Notes: a model not told the origin generated them from the sequence alone. 64,000 bases of DNA from Yimella lutea (GCF_006715095.1 NZ_VFMO01000001.1:3038001-3102000); one strand, 5' to 3'. Positions 8,919 to 17,154 are shown, counted from the stretch's first letter. Program-made: numbers and translations.

Positions 8919-9728
8919 TAGTGGGCTGCGTTTGAAGTCTTCTGACGGTTGGCCTTCGCGAGGATTTGATCGGCGGTCTTGGTCCAGACGAACGGGTGGG
9001 ATCGGTTGCTCCAGCCGGTGATGAAGGCGCGAATCTTGGCGTTTAGGTCGGGCACGGAGGTGAACGTGCCGCAGTGGATCGCTTGGCGTTCGATGATGCC
9101 GAACCAGATCTCGACCATGTTCATCCAGGATGCGTGGGTCGGGGTGAAGTGCACGACCACGCGGGGGTTGACCGCGAGCCATGCCTTGACGTTCTTGTGC
9201 TTGTGCGCGGCGTAGTTGTCCATCACCAGGTGCAGTTCCTGGGCGGGGTAGGCCCGGGCGATCTGCTTCAAGAACGCCAGGAACTCCTGGTGGCGGTGCC
9301 GGTTCTTACACGCACCGGTGACCTGCCCGGTCGCGATCTCCAAGGCGGCGAACAAGGTGGACGTGCCATGCCGTTTGTAGTCGTGGGTGCGCCGCTCGGG
9401 CAGCCCAGGTTGCATCGGCAACATCGGCGCGGTGCGGTCCAACGCCTGGATCTGAGACTTCTCGTCCACGCACAGCACCACCGCGTTCTCCGGCGGATTC
9501 AGGTACAACCCGACGACGTCAGTCACCTTCGCGACCAGCTCCGGGTCGGTGAAGAACTTGAACGTCTGCGACCGCCACGGCTGCACCCCGTACTCACGCC
9601 AGGTCCGGGCAATCGTCGCGTCCCCCACGCTCAGATGCTTGGCCAGCAGTCGCGTCGACCAGTGCGTGACGCCGTACTTCTTCGGCGGCGGAGTCAACGT
9701 GGCAGACACGATCTCCCGGTGATCGATG
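8919..9728 (-). mobile_element. IS630-family element, 3' part (half A of a split element)
   Basis: The left terminus is visible. The target dinucleotide TA (8919-8920, inside CTAG) is followed by GTGGGCTGCGTTTGAAG, which matches the other half's terminus (19824 inward) over about 33 bases with mismatches. IS630 elements insert at TA within CTAG, and both outer ends here lie in CTAG. The element stops abruptly at 9728 in mid-gene. The missing 5' part lies at 19346-19826 on the same strand, sharing 171 bp with this half. Joined through that overlap, the halves make a single element of about 1.1 kb with one open transposase frame. Confidence 0.88.
9558..9728. repeat. 171-bp direct repeat, left copy (within IS630 half A)
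   Basis: Identical to 19346-19516 except for one base (C at 9715, G at 19503), same orientation. It is an internal segment of the IS630 transposase gene. The 9.6 kb between the two copies interrupts what would otherwise be one continuous IS630 element. Confidence 0.95.
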
Positions 9729-9953
9729 TGCCTGACCGATGAGAAGTCCTACCCGAAGCTCCCGCAGGGCGATGGCGTGGTGTTCAAGCGCAACAACGGT
9801 GCGGGGTGGGCCTTCCGTGTCGAGGGGGCGGCGTTCCGCATCTACAAGGCACCCTCTCCCTCAGCAGGGTGGAGCCAGGTCACCGTTCAACCCAACCCTC
9901 CCGTTCCCGCTGGCGACGGAGTGCAAGTTGATTGGGTTCGACCGGCCCAATGA
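9729..9953 (+). pseudogene. C-terminal fragment of an unidentified protein, truncated at the IS630 junction
   Basis: About 74 codons remain, reading CLTDEKSYPKLPQGDGVVFK and ending VQVDWVRPAQ before a TGA. The apparent ATG lies partly in IS630 sequence, so the true 5' end is lost. The Gly, Pro and aromatic-rich composition (AGWAFRVEGAAF, PSAGWSQVTVQPN) suggests a secreted or beta-rich protein, but I do not recognise the family. It marks the left edge of the inserted segment. Confidence 0.5.
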
Positions 9954-9999
9954 ACGCCATCGCGCACACGCGGCATTGAGCCGGACTCTCTCACCCATT

Positions 10000-10015
10000 G
10001 GGGTGATACAGATCA
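10000..10015. promoter_or_regulatory. Palindrome upstream of the secreted-protein gene
   Basis: GGTGATACAGATCACC is a 6-bp inverted repeat with a 4-base spacer, about 100 bases upstream of the GTG at 10118. A related GGTGATCTATCC occurs near 10047. It could be an operator for the two-gene unit that follows. No clear -35/-10 pair was identified in 9954-10117, and nothing else was recognised in that gap. Confidence 0.35.
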
Positions 10016-10117
10016 CCTGCTCGCCCACCTACGGCCACCGTTGGCCGGTGATCTATCCTCACAGCAGCTCCGGTCTACCTCGTTCCGACAGGCACCTTTC
10101 AGAATCTAGGGGGATTC

Positions 10118-10717
10118 GTGAAGTCAGGCCCACTTGCCACGGTTTTGACCCTCACTCTCGGGAGCATCGCGTACGCACCTGCCGCATCCGCCTCAAGCGC
10201 GGCCGAGACTGCCGTGACAACGGTAAGTGAATGCATGTCTCAGGTGACAGCCGACGGCCAATCCCATGCCACGCGGTTTGTGGAAGCTCGATCGACCGCC
10301 GAGGCCATGGCCAAACTGGATTCCTTGGAGTGCGGATCTGGGGCTACCCAAATGATGGCAACCCCCAACTACGGGCCATGCACACTAAATCCTGGCGCGA
10401 TCTACCTCCGAGCGTCATACGGCCATAATGCGGCAGGAAACAAGCCCATTACGACCTGCACCGTTCCGGTATCAAAAATTACTCACGCAAACGACATCCG
10501 CTACAAGTGGTACACACTGTGGACAAAGGCCGGTGGCACGACGATGTCATACGCGAGCAATGTAGCCCGCCTGGAACAGAAGAACGTAAACAAGACCTGT
10601 CAGGGTAAGACGAACACCACGTTCATCGGCGTCACTCTGGGCACTATCGTGTACGGAGGCAAGACCTACTATGCACGTGCATACACACCGTCACGGGTGC
10701 TGGCGTGCAAGATGTAA
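10118..10717 (+). CDS. Secreted cysteine-containing protein of unknown function
   Basis: A 199-residue protein starting at GTG, with AGGGGGA a few bases upstream. A Sec-type signal peptide is evident: MKSGPLATVLTLTLGSIAYA, then AxA-like residues (PAASA) near 22-27. The mature part has six Cys (SECMSQ, LECGSG, GPCTLN, TTCTVP, KTCQGK, LACKM), enough for three disulfides, and many Thr, Asn and Tyr residues. No known family is recognised. Codon use looks less GC-biased than its neighbours, with AAA, AAT and ATA codons, consistent with recent acquisition. It overlaps the next gene by 13 bases, so the two are probably made together. Confidence 0.75.
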   Translation: MKSGPLATVLTLTLGSIAYAPAASASSAAETAVTTVSECMSQVTADGQSHATRFVEARSTAEAMAKLDSLECGSGATQMMATPNYGPCTLNPGAIYLRASYGHNAAGNKPITTCTVPVSKITHANDIRYKWYTLWTKAGGTTMSYASNVARLEQKNVNKTCQGKTNTTFIGVTLGTIVYGGKTYYARAYTPSRVLACKM

Positions 10718-11085
10718 GCACCACACTTCGCTTCCTTTTCTCCGATTCAGAAGAGCGCAGTCCCATCGAGGGCGTGTTCACCGACGAGAAGCTACTGCAC
10801 GAGGCTGCGAAGAGCATCGACTCGCGCGCGGATGCGTCCGCCACGTGGGAGGAGGTCATCGTCTCCGAGCCGGGGCGAGTCGCAGACACGGTCCACGCTT
10901 GGCTCGCGGCATGGCCGGACAGCCCGGCAGTAGCAAGCGCACATCTCTCACTCCGCGCTGCGGAAGCTTGGATTAGCGACGACCCCCGCCGGTCGAGCGG
11001 ATACACCCCAGAAGTTCTTGAACTCGTGAAATTCACGGTCGACACCCTGGACGGTGGAACCCGCGTTGACTTGGACGCGACCTAG
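10705..11085 (+). CDS. Small acidic cytosolic protein coupled to the secreted-protein gene
   Basis: A 126-residue protein starting with a GTG inside the preceding gene (13-base overlap) and reading MQDVSTTLRFLFSDSEERSP. It has no signal peptide and is acidic and mainly helical in appearance, with segments such as DEKLLHEAAKSIDSRADASA and PEVLELVKFTVDTLDGGTRV. No family is recognised. Overlap without its own ribosome site suggests translational coupling. A secreted Cys-rich partner followed by a small acidic protein recalls effector/immunity arrangements, but this is only an analogy. A perfect terminator follows. Confidence 0.6.
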   Translation: MQDVSTTLRFLFSDSEERSPIEGVFTDEKLLHEAAKSIDSRADASATWEEVIVSEPGRVADTVHAWLAAWPDSPAVASAHLSLRAAEAWISDDPRRSSGYTPEVLELVKFTVDTLDGGTRVDLDAT

Positions 11086-11096
11086 CCGCGAGCAAC

Positions 11097-11129
11097 AAAT
11101 GAGGGCGATCCATTGGATCGCCCTCATTT
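11097..11129. terminator. Rho-independent terminator after the secreted-protein pair
   Basis: A perfect 15-bp stem (AAATGAGGGCGATCC paired with GGATCGCCCTCATTT) with a 3-base loop ends 12 bases after the stop of the acidic-protein gene. A short TTTGTATT tail follows on the plus strand. Confidence 0.9.
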
Positions 11130-11164
11130 GTATTCCCGCCAAGAAGAACTGAAATCTCGGGCGC

Positions 11165-11172
11165 TTCAAAGG
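11165..11172. repeat. Left 8-bp target-site duplication of the ISL3 element
   Basis: TTCAAAGG directly precedes the left ISL3 terminus (GGCTCATCACA from 11173). The same 8 bases directly follow the right terminus at 16384-16391. Eight base pairs is the usual ISL3-family duplication. Confidence 0.95.
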
Positions 11173-11192
11173 GGCTCATCACAGATGAGGGT

Positions 11193-11801
11193 GTAGGAGT
11201 TCCTGGCGCGTCGGTCCGGGGGTGAGGGTCGAGGTCTCCCGATGATGAGAGTTCTGACGCAACTCATCTGGAAGACCTCGACGTGCACAACGCTACCTTC
11301 ACGACGCCTGACCTGACTACGTTCTGCCGCCTGGATGAGCTTGGTCTCCTCGCGACGGGTCAACGTCTTGAACCAGGCCGGGCGGTGCTGACGTGCCGGG
11401 TCGTTGAGGATGACCGGTGGTGTCACCGGTGCGGCTGCGAAGGGACCCCGCGGGGCAGCGTGGTCCGCCGGTTGGCCCACGAACCGTTCGGGTGGCGACC
11501 AACGACACTGCTGGTCACGGTACGGCGGTACCGGTGCACCGAGTGTGGGCATGTGTGGCGCCAAGACACCAGCCTCGCGGCCGAACCGCGAGCCACCTTG
11601 TCGCGGCGTGCGATGGCGTGGGCACTTGCCGCGATCGTGTGTCAGCACCTGACCGTCGCCCGGGTCGCTGAAGGACTCGGCGTTGCCTGGAACACCGCGA
11701 ATGACGCGGTCCTCGCCGAGGGGTACCGGGTGTTGATCAACGACCCGGCCCGGTTCGAAGGTGTCACCGCGATCGGGGTCGATGAACACGTCTGGCGCCA
11801 C
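11193..11801. repeat. 609-bp direct repeat, left copy, flanking the IS1634-family element
   Basis: Identical by inspection to 13595-14203 (offset 2402), same orientation. Both are ISL3 sequence. The left copy ends exactly at the left terminus of the IS1634-family element (11802), and the right copy begins exactly after its right terminus (13594). It therefore behaves like a very long target-site duplication. Confidence 0.95.
11283..11801 (+). pseudogene. ISL3 transposase, 5' fragment (duplicated copy)
   Basis: Encodes the first 173 residues of the ISL3 transposase, starting at a GTG (MHNATFTTPDLTTFCRLDEL). It includes the N-terminal zinc-finger region (CRVVEDDRWCHRCGC, YRCTECGHVWRQD), the helix-turn-helix (VARVAEGLGVAWNTANDAVL) and the start of the catalytic domain (AIGVDEHVWRH). 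It is cut at 11801 by the IS1634-family element, after which a foreign frame adds 26 residues. The first catalytic Asp is present but the rest of the core is missing, so it is inactive. Confidence 0.95.
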
Positions 11802-13594
11802 CTGAGTTGGGTCACTTTGATGGATTCGAGGGGTTTGAATCGCTGTGACCTGCGGGGATGCCGACGATTAGTGTGTCGCTAAGGCACTAATTCGATGGTG
11901 AGGGTCGCGCGGTGGTGTGGATTCGGCGGGTGCGGACGGCCTCGGGAGCGACCGCGGTGCAGATCGCTGAGTCGGTCAACGGTCGGCGTCGGATCGTGCG
12001 TCATGTCGGGTCCGCCAGGAACGAGGCCGACCTCGGGTTGCTGATGGAGCAGGCGCGGGCTCTGCTCGCCGATGACCGGCAGGGGGTGCTGGACCTCGGG
12101 ATCACGCCGGTGGCCGCGAAGGCGGTGATGGTGCCCGCGGCGCGGCCGTCGGGGCTGTTCATGGACCCCGAGCCATCGTCGGCAGTGTCGGCAGTGCCAG
12201 CGGTGTCAGCGGCTCGGCCGATGGTGTCGAGGTCACGGGTGCTCAAGACGTCCTCGGGGCTGCTGTACGGGGCCCTGGCCGGGGTGTACACGGACCTGGG
12301 TTTCGATGTCGTGGCCGATGACATCTTCCGGGACTTGGTGATCGCTCGGGTCGTGGAGCCGACGAGCCTGCTCGATGTGGACCGGGTCCTGGCCGAGTTG
12401 GGGCGGCGAGCGGTGAGTCTGTCGACGCGGAAGCGGACGTTGCGGCGGGCGCATCAGGGCTCGTACCGCGACCAGGTCGCGGTGGCCTGTTTCGAGCACG
12501 CCTGCACCAGCGGTGATGTGTCGTTGGTGTTGTACGACGTCACCACGCTCTACTTCGAGGCGGAGAAGGAGGACGGCCTGCGTAAGGTCGGGTATTCCAA
12601 GGAGCGGCGGGTCGACCCGCAGATCGTGGTCGGGTTGCTGGTCGACCGGGAAGGGTTCCCGCTGGAGATCGGCTGCTTCGAAGGCAACAAGGCCGAGACG
12701 GCCACGATCATCCCGATCGTCAAGCAGTTCCAGGAACGCCACAACATCGCGGACATGGTCGTGGTCGCCGACGCGGGGATGCTGTCCACGTCCAACCTCA
12801 CAGCCCTCGACGAGGCGAACTTGCGGTTCATCGTGGGCTCCCGGGTGACCAAGGCACCCAAGGATCTGGAGTCTCATTTCCGGTGGCACGGTGACGCGTT
12901 CACCGACGGGCAGCTCATCGATACCCTCACCCCACGGACCGGGCACACGGTCGAGAACGACCCGAACCTCAAGGCGGAACCGGTGTGGGATCGGGAGCAG
13001 CATCCCGGGTCGTGGCGGGCAGTGTGGGCGTACTCCGCGAAACGCGCCGCCCGGGACAGCACCACCTTGACCCTGCAGGAGAACCGCGCCAAGGCCGTCG
13101 TCGCCGGTGAAAAGGCCGCGCGGACACCACGATTCGTCAAAACCACCAACGGTTCACGCACGCTGGATGAGGCGTCACTGGCGAGGGCACGCCGGCTGGT
13201 CGGGCTCAAGGGGTACGTCACCAACATCCCGGCCGAACTGATGCCCGCGAGCGAAGTGATCGCCAGCTACCACGACCTGTGGCACGTCGAGCAATCATTC
13301 CGGATGTCCAAGACCGACCTGCGCGCCCGGCCCATGTTCGCCCGCACCCGCGACGCGATCGAGGCCCACCTCACCATCGTGTTCACCGCCCTCGCCGTCA
13401 GCCGCGAAGTACAAGCCCGGACCGGGCTGTCCCTGCGCCGTGTCCTGCGCGCCCTCAAACCACTGCGCTCAGCCACCATCGAAATCAACGGCGTCGTCAC
13501 GACCATCCCACCCGCACTGAACAGCGACGAAGCCGAGATCATCGAGGCGCTGGAACGCCCGCCCTCAAGGCACTAAGCGTTTGACCCAACTCAG
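11802..13594 (+). mobile_element. IS1634-family insertion sequence
   Basis: A 1793-bp element with 13-bp inverted ends: CTGAGTTGGGTCA at 11802-11814, complementary to TGACCCAACTCAG at 13582-13594. One transposase gene fills it. There is no short target duplication; instead 609 bp of the ISL3 target is repeated on both sides. IS1634 was first described, in Mycoplasma mycoides, as creating long variable-length direct repeats, which fits. The element appears intact and possibly active. Confidence 0.9.
11912..13576 (+). CDS. IS1634-family transposase
   Basis: A 554-residue DDE transposase of the IS4-related IS1634 group, starting at GTG (MVWIRRVRTASGATAVQIAE). Landmarks: VVADDIFRDLVIARVVEPTS, the first catalytic Asp in LVLYDVTTLYFEAEKEDGLR, the conserved GYSKERRVDPQIVVGLLVD, the second Asp in VVVADAGMLSTSNL, and the C-terminal Y-(2)-R-(3)-E-(6)-K-like element in YHDLWHVEQSFRMSKTDL with the Glu. 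The frame is uninterrupted and ends within the right inverted repeat region. It catalyses movement of its own element. Confidence 0.93.
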   Translation: MVWIRRVRTASGATAVQIAESVNGRRRIVRHVGSARNEADLGLLMEQARALLADDRQGVLDLGITPVAAKAVMVPAARPSGLFMDPEPSSAVSAVPAVSAARPMVSRSRVLKTSSGLLYGALAGVYTDLGFDVVADDIFRDLVIARVVEPTSLLDVDRVLAELGRRAVSLSTRKRTLRRAHQGSYRDQVAVACFEHACTSGDVSLVLYDVTTLYFEAEKEDGLRKVGYSKERRVDPQIVVGLLVDREGFPLEIGCFEGNKAETATIIPIVKQFQERHNIADMVVVADAGMLSTSNLTALDEANLRFIVGSRVTKAPKDLESHFRWHGDAFTDGQLIDTLTPRTGHTVENDPNLKAEPVWDREQHPGSWRAVWAYSAKRAARDSTTLTLQENRAKAVVAGEKAARTPRFVKTTNGSRTLDEASLARARRLVGLKGYVTNIPAELMPASEVIASYHDLWHVEQSFRMSKTDLRARPMFARTRDAIEAHLTIVFTALAVSREVQARTGLSLRRVLRALKPLRSATIEINGVVTTIPPALNSDEAEIIEALERPPSRH

Positions 13595-14203
13595 GTAGGA
13601 GTTCCTGGCGCGTCGGTCCGGGGGTGAGGGTCGAGGTCTCCCGATGATGAGAGTTCTGACGCAACTCATCTGGAAGACCTCGACGTGCACAACGCTACCT
13701 TCACGACGCCTGACCTGACTACGTTCTGCCGCCTGGATGAGCTTGGTCTCCTCGCGACGGGTCAACGTCTTGAACCAGGCCGGGCGGTGCTGACGTGCCG
13801 GGTCGTTGAGGATGACCGGTGGTGTCACCGGTGCGGCTGCGAAGGGACCCCGCGGGGCAGCGTGGTCCGCCGGTTGGCCCACGAACCGTTCGGGTGGCGA
13901 CCAACGACACTGCTGGTCACGGTACGGCGGTACCGGTGCACCGAGTGTGGGCATGTGTGGCGCCAAGACACCAGCCTCGCGGCCGAACCGCGAGCCACCT
14001 TGTCGCGGCGTGCGATGGCGTGGGCACTTGCCGCGATCGTGTGTCAGCACCTGACCGTCGCCCGGGTCGCTGAAGGACTCGGCGTTGCCTGGAACACCGC
14101 GAATGACGCGGTCCTCGCCGAGGGGTACCGGGTGTTGATCAACGACCCGGCCCGGTTCGAAGGTGTCACCGCGATCGGGGTCGATGAACACGTCTGGCGC
14201 CAC
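13595..14203. repeat. 609-bp direct repeat, right copy, flanking the IS1634-family element
   Basis: Partner of 11193-11801. It starts at the base after the IS1634-family right terminus and ends where the left copy is cut; beyond 14203 the ISL3 sequence continues normally (ACTCGGCACGGC). Confidence 0.95.
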
Positions 14204-14619
14204 ACTCGGCACGGCGACAAGTACGTCACGGTGATCATCGATCTGACCCCGATCCAGGACGGCACCGGGCCAGCACGGTTGTTAGACATGGTTCCCGGCC
14301 GATCCAAGGCCGTGTTCAAGACTTGGCTCGCCGACCGTGACCCAGCGTGGCGTGAGACGGTGCAGGTCGTCGCGATGGATGGGTTCACCGGCTTCAAAAC
14401 TGCTGCTACCGAAGAACTCCCGGACGCGACCACGGTGATGGACCCGTTTCATGTCGTCCGGTTAGCCGGTGACGCCCTGGACAAGTGCCGGCGCCGGGTC
14501 CAGCACGAGCTGCACGGCCACCGGGGTCGGGCCGGTGACCCTTTGTACCGTGCGCGGCGCACGCTGCATACCGGAGCGGACCTGGGGCCCTACCCCCGGA
14601 TCTTGGACACGGGGTGTGA

Positions 14620-15528
14620 TTACGCAGCAGGTCGCAGCGTAGCGGTGTAGCCGGTCTCGAAGGCGACCGGCGAGGTGTAGCGACACCACGAGTGGCGTCG
14701 CTTGGTGTTGTAGCGGACGAGCCATCTGAAGACCTGCCGACGGCAGGTCAGCTCGTCACTCCAGCAGGCGGCGTCTTGGAGGACTTCACGCTTCATCGTG
14801 GCGTTGAACGACTCTGCGAGGGCGTTGTCCGCGCTGGATCCGACGGCGCCCATGGACTGGGTCACGCCGAGCTTGCGGCAGAGCTTGGCGTAGGCCTTCG
14901 AGCAGTAGACCGACCCGTGGTCGCTGTGGAACACAGCGCCCTTGAGGCTGCCCCGGGTCGCGGCGGCGGCCTTGAGGGCGTCCTCGACGAGTTCGGTGCG
15001 CATGTGGTCGGCGATGGCCCACCCGGCCAGCCGACGGGAGTAGCAGTCGATCACGGTCGCCAAGTACAGGTTCGTCCCGTCGGCCAGCGGCAGGTAGGTG
15101 ATGTCGCCGACATAGCGCTCGTTGGAGCGCTCGGCGGTGAAGTCACGCTGGAGCAGGTCGGGGTACTTCTGCCCCGACGGCTCGGGGATCGTGGTGCGGA
15201 CCCGGCGCTTCTTCATGTAGCCGCGGATGCCCTCAAAGCGCATCACCCTCGCGACACGCTTGTGGTTGACCCGCTCACCGGCAGCCGCGCTGTCACCGAG
15301 TTGAGCGTTGAGCTCGGCGGTGATCCGCGGCGCGCCCTGAGTGTTGTCCTCGGCATGGACCGCTCTGATCCGCTCAGCCAGCGCTGCGTCGTCAGCTGCT
15401 CTGGCTTCGCGGGCCGGCGCGGCCTTGAGCCAGGCGTAGTAGGACGAGCGCTCGATCTCGACGAGCTCGCACAGTCGCTTCACCTCGAAGGTGGCGGAGT
15501 TGTCGGCGACGAACTGGAAGCGACTCAC
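14620..15528 (-). CDS. IS3-family transposase orfB (integrase core)
   Basis: A 302-residue catalytic subunit with the rve integrase core. The first Asp is in RYVGDITYLPLADGTNLYLA, the second in AVFHSDHGSVYCSKAYAKLC, and the Glu in SSADNALAESFNATMKREVL, giving DD(35)E spacing. The N-terminal region has the helical HTH_21-like segment (RIRAVHAEDNTQGAPRITAE). It starts at a GTG overlapping the orfA stop by 4 bases (GTGA). In IS3 elements a -1 frameshift often fuses OrfA and OrfB; I saw no obvious slippery A-run at the junction. Confidence 0.93.
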   Translation of the reverse strand: MSRFQFVADNSATFEVKRLCELVEIERSSYYAWLKAAPAREARAADDAALAERIRAVHAEDNTQGAPRITAELNAQLGDSAAAGERVNHKRVARVMRFEGIRGYMKKRRVRTTIPEPSGQKYPDLLQRDFTAERSNERYVGDITYLPLADGTNLYLATVIDCYSRRLAGWAIADHMRTELVEDALKAAAATRGSLKGAVFHSDHGSVYCSKAYAKLCRKLGVTQSMGAVGSSADNALAESFNATMKREVLQDAACWSDELTCRRQVFRWLVRYNTKRRHSWCRYTSPVAFETGYTATLRPAA

Positions 15529-15893
15529 CAGCGCGTCTCCCCGGCGAAATACTTGGCCGCCCGCTGCAGGATCTCCCGCTCGGTCGTGAGCTTGGTGGTC
15601 TCCGCTCGCAACGCCGCGTTCTCGGCCTCGAGCCGGGCGATCCTCTGCTCCGGCGTCTCGTCCGTCGGTGCCGACGAGCTCGCGGCGGACGTCTTGGCTT
15701 GCAGCGGGCTGGAGGTCAACGTCCCGTCAGCGGCGGTCTTCTTGCCGGTCCCGTAGACCTCGAGCCAACCCCGCAGCGTGCCACGCACGATGCCGAGGTC
15801 CTCGGCGATGCCGCGGACCGTGGCGCCCGGGGTGGACTCGTACAAGTCGACGGCCTGACGACGGAACTCCTCGGAGTAGTTCTTCCTGGCCAT
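15525..15893 (-). CDS. IS3-family transposase orfA (helix-turn-helix subunit)
   Basis: A 122-residue DNA-binding subunit starting MARKNYSEEFRRQAVDLYES, a typical HTH_Tnp_1 opening, with helix-turn-helix residues ATVRGIAEDLGIVRGTLRGW near 25-45. A C-terminal leucine-zipper coiled coil (RIARLEAENAALRAETTKLT, EREILQRAAKYF) mediates multimerisation in this family. The ATG at 15893 was chosen over an upstream in-frame start for its match to family N-termini. Confidence 0.92.
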   Translation of the reverse strand: MARKNYSEEFRRQAVDLYESTPGATVRGIAEDLGIVRGTLRGWLEVYGTGKKTAADGTLTSSPLQAKTSAASSSAPTDETPEQRIARLEAENAALRAETTKLTTEREILQRAAKYFAGETRW

Positions 15894-16383
15894 GATTCTC
15901 GGATCATCTCGCTTCCCCAGCACCAGGTGCTGGATTCAGCGTGTCCAAGAACCGGGGTCAGGCCCCCTGCTCACCGACCGGCAGCAGGACCGCCTCACCG
16001 CGTTGTTCGCGGTCGAGGAGCATGTGGAAGTTGAGTGCACCTGGGGCATCTACCAGCGGATGATCGCGGCGTACCGGCACCGCGACCGTGCCACCGGCAA
16101 GAAGCTCATGACCGCCCTCATCGATTCGATCAGTACCGGTGTGCCCAAGGCCTTGACCGAGATCACCACCCTTGGCCGCACCCTGACCAAGCGGTCCGCC
16201 GACGTGCTGGCCTACTTCGACCGGCCTGGCACCAGCAACGGACCAACGGAGGCGATCAACGGTCGCCTCGAGCACCTACGCGGGTCGGCCCTCGGCTTCC
16301 GCAACCTCGCCCACTACATCGCCCGATCCCTCCTCGAAACCGGCGGCTTCAGACCTCAGCTACACCCTGGTTTGTGATGAGCC

Positions 16384-16391
16384 TTCAAAGG
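16384..16391. repeat. Right 8-bp target-site duplication of the ISL3 element
   Basis: TTCAAAGG follows the ISL3 right terminus (TGTGATGAGCC, ending 16383) and matches 11165-11172. The duplicated bases include the stop codon of the adjacent minus-strand pseudogene. Confidence 0.95.
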
Positions 16392-17154
16392 CCCAGCACT
16401 TCCTCGAACCTGGGAACATCCGCTGGGCGGTCACTGAGCAGCCTGAACATCGCCGCCCGCACCATCGCCTGCCGGCCTGCGCCGGAAGCAAACTCCTCCA
16501 TCGCCCCGCATTGGCGCCGAGCCACATCACCGAGTCGAGCACCCACACGGCCTCGGCCCACAACGCCGGACGCCAGTAGGGCGCGACGTCGATGACCACC
16601 GGGGCGCCGTCGGCGTCGAGCAGCAGGTTGCCGGCGAGGTCGCCGTGCACGAACTGGTCGGGCCCGAGGTCGGTGTCGTCGCGCTCATCGGCCAGGGCAT
16701 GCACCAGCGGCGGCGCGTCGTCGGGCACCGGCTCGTTACCGAACGCGATCCGCTCGGCGACCTGCCAGCGGTCGTCGCTCACCGGCGTCCAGGTGAGACC
16801 GGCCCGGGCGAGCTCAGCATGGAAGACCGCACCCGCGGCGCGCGTCGGCGGCAGGTCGGTCAGCGCACGTGTGCCGGGCTCGAATCTGCTTGCAGCCCAA
16901 CCGTCCACGACCCAGGAGAGGTCGCGCGCGGGCACCGGCATGGCGATGCGTAGGTCTCGGCGGTCACGCCCCGGACGCGTGTCGAGCTCGGCGGCCAGCC
17001 GCCAGCATCGGACTCAGCCGGCTCTGCAGCTGCGGGTTGCGGCCGGGGGAGAGCACCAGATCACCGGCACGGACGCTGTTCCCCTGGCCGCCGGCGAGGG
17101 GTTCGAGAGCGCCGGGGACGGCGAACAGGTCGAGCACGTGGTCGGTCGGAATCA
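16385..17154 (-). pseudogene. TIGR02569-type (phosphotransferase-like) gene with two frameshifts
   Basis: Remnant of an actinobacteria-specific gene with aminoglycoside-phosphotransferase-like features. It is readable in three frames: MIPTDHVLDLFAVPGALEPL near the start; AAELDTRPGRDRRDLRIA into WVVDGWAASRFEPGTRA and the catalytic-loop-like FVHGDLAGNLLLDADGAPVV; then MEEFASGAGRQAMVRAAMFR to EEVLGL. Frameshifts lie near 17000 and near 16515. The N-terminal ATP-site position, usually a Lys, reads LVLSPG here, a further sign of decay. Its TGA overlaps the ISL3 target duplication, so the ISL3 landed exactly at the gene's end. Confidence 0.75.

Larger units (their letters stand above)
8918..9728 (-). 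pseudogene. IS630-family transposase, C-terminal DDE part
   Basis: Carries the catalytic DDE core but lacks the N-terminal helix-turn-helix domain. Landmarks: the end of the DNA-binding region (YGVTHWSTRLLAKHLSVGD), first Asp in VVLCVDEKSQIQALDR, second Asp in LHLVMDNYAAHKHKNV, and Glu in HASWMNMVEIWFGIIERQAI. These are IS630/Tc1-type signatures. The open frame still has a possible start at MSATLTPPPKK, so a truncated protein could be made, but it should not bind the element ends normally. The stop TAG lies in the terminal CTAG. Confidence 0.9.
14585..15966 (-). mobile_element. IS3-family insertion sequence
   Basis: A 1382-bp element. Terminal inverted repeats of 27 bp match at 23 positions: left GGGCCCTACCCCCGG..., right complement GGGGCCTGACCCCGG..., both continuing TCTTGGACACG. 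A 3-bp target duplication CTG flanks it (14582-14584 and 15967-15969), the usual IS3 size. It carries overlapping orfA and orfB on the minus strand and seems intact. Confidence 0.93.
13685..16377 (+). pseudogene. ISL3 transposase interrupted by an IS3-family element
   Basis: The main copy of the ISL3 transposase. Residues 1 to about 300 are encoded at 13685-14584, with zinc finger, helix-turn-helix, catalytic Asp residues in AIGVDEHVW and VVAMDGFTGFK, and TVMDPFHVVRLAGDALD. The frame is broken by the IS3-family element (14585-15966) and resumes at 15970 with LTDRQQDRLTALFAVEEHVE. It continues to the C-terminal Glu region (GPTEAINGRLEHLRG) and a TGA at 16375-16377. Removing the insertion with one CTG restores the frame exactly (ADL joined to LTD). 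Confidence 0.93.
11173..16383 (+). mobile_element. ISL3-family element carrying two nested insertions
   Basis: The outer boundaries are defined by inverted ends sharing GGCTCATCACA and AGGGTGTAG (left 11173-11197, right complement of 16359-16383) and by the 8-bp TSD TTCAAAGG. Removing the IS1634-family element with one copy of its 609-bp flanking repeat, and the IS3-family element with one CTG, leaves 11173-11192 + 13595-14584 + 15970-16383. That is about 1.42 kb with one continuous transposase frame, a normal ISL3 size. Order of events: the ISL3 insertion came first, then the other two elements, whose relative order is unknown. Confidence 0.93.

Noticed and set aside
11912..13576. Composite transposon formed by two ISL3 copies around cargo
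   Set aside because: The two ISL3 segments are the same 609-bp piece duplicated around one IS, the left one has no right end, and there is no cargo gene.
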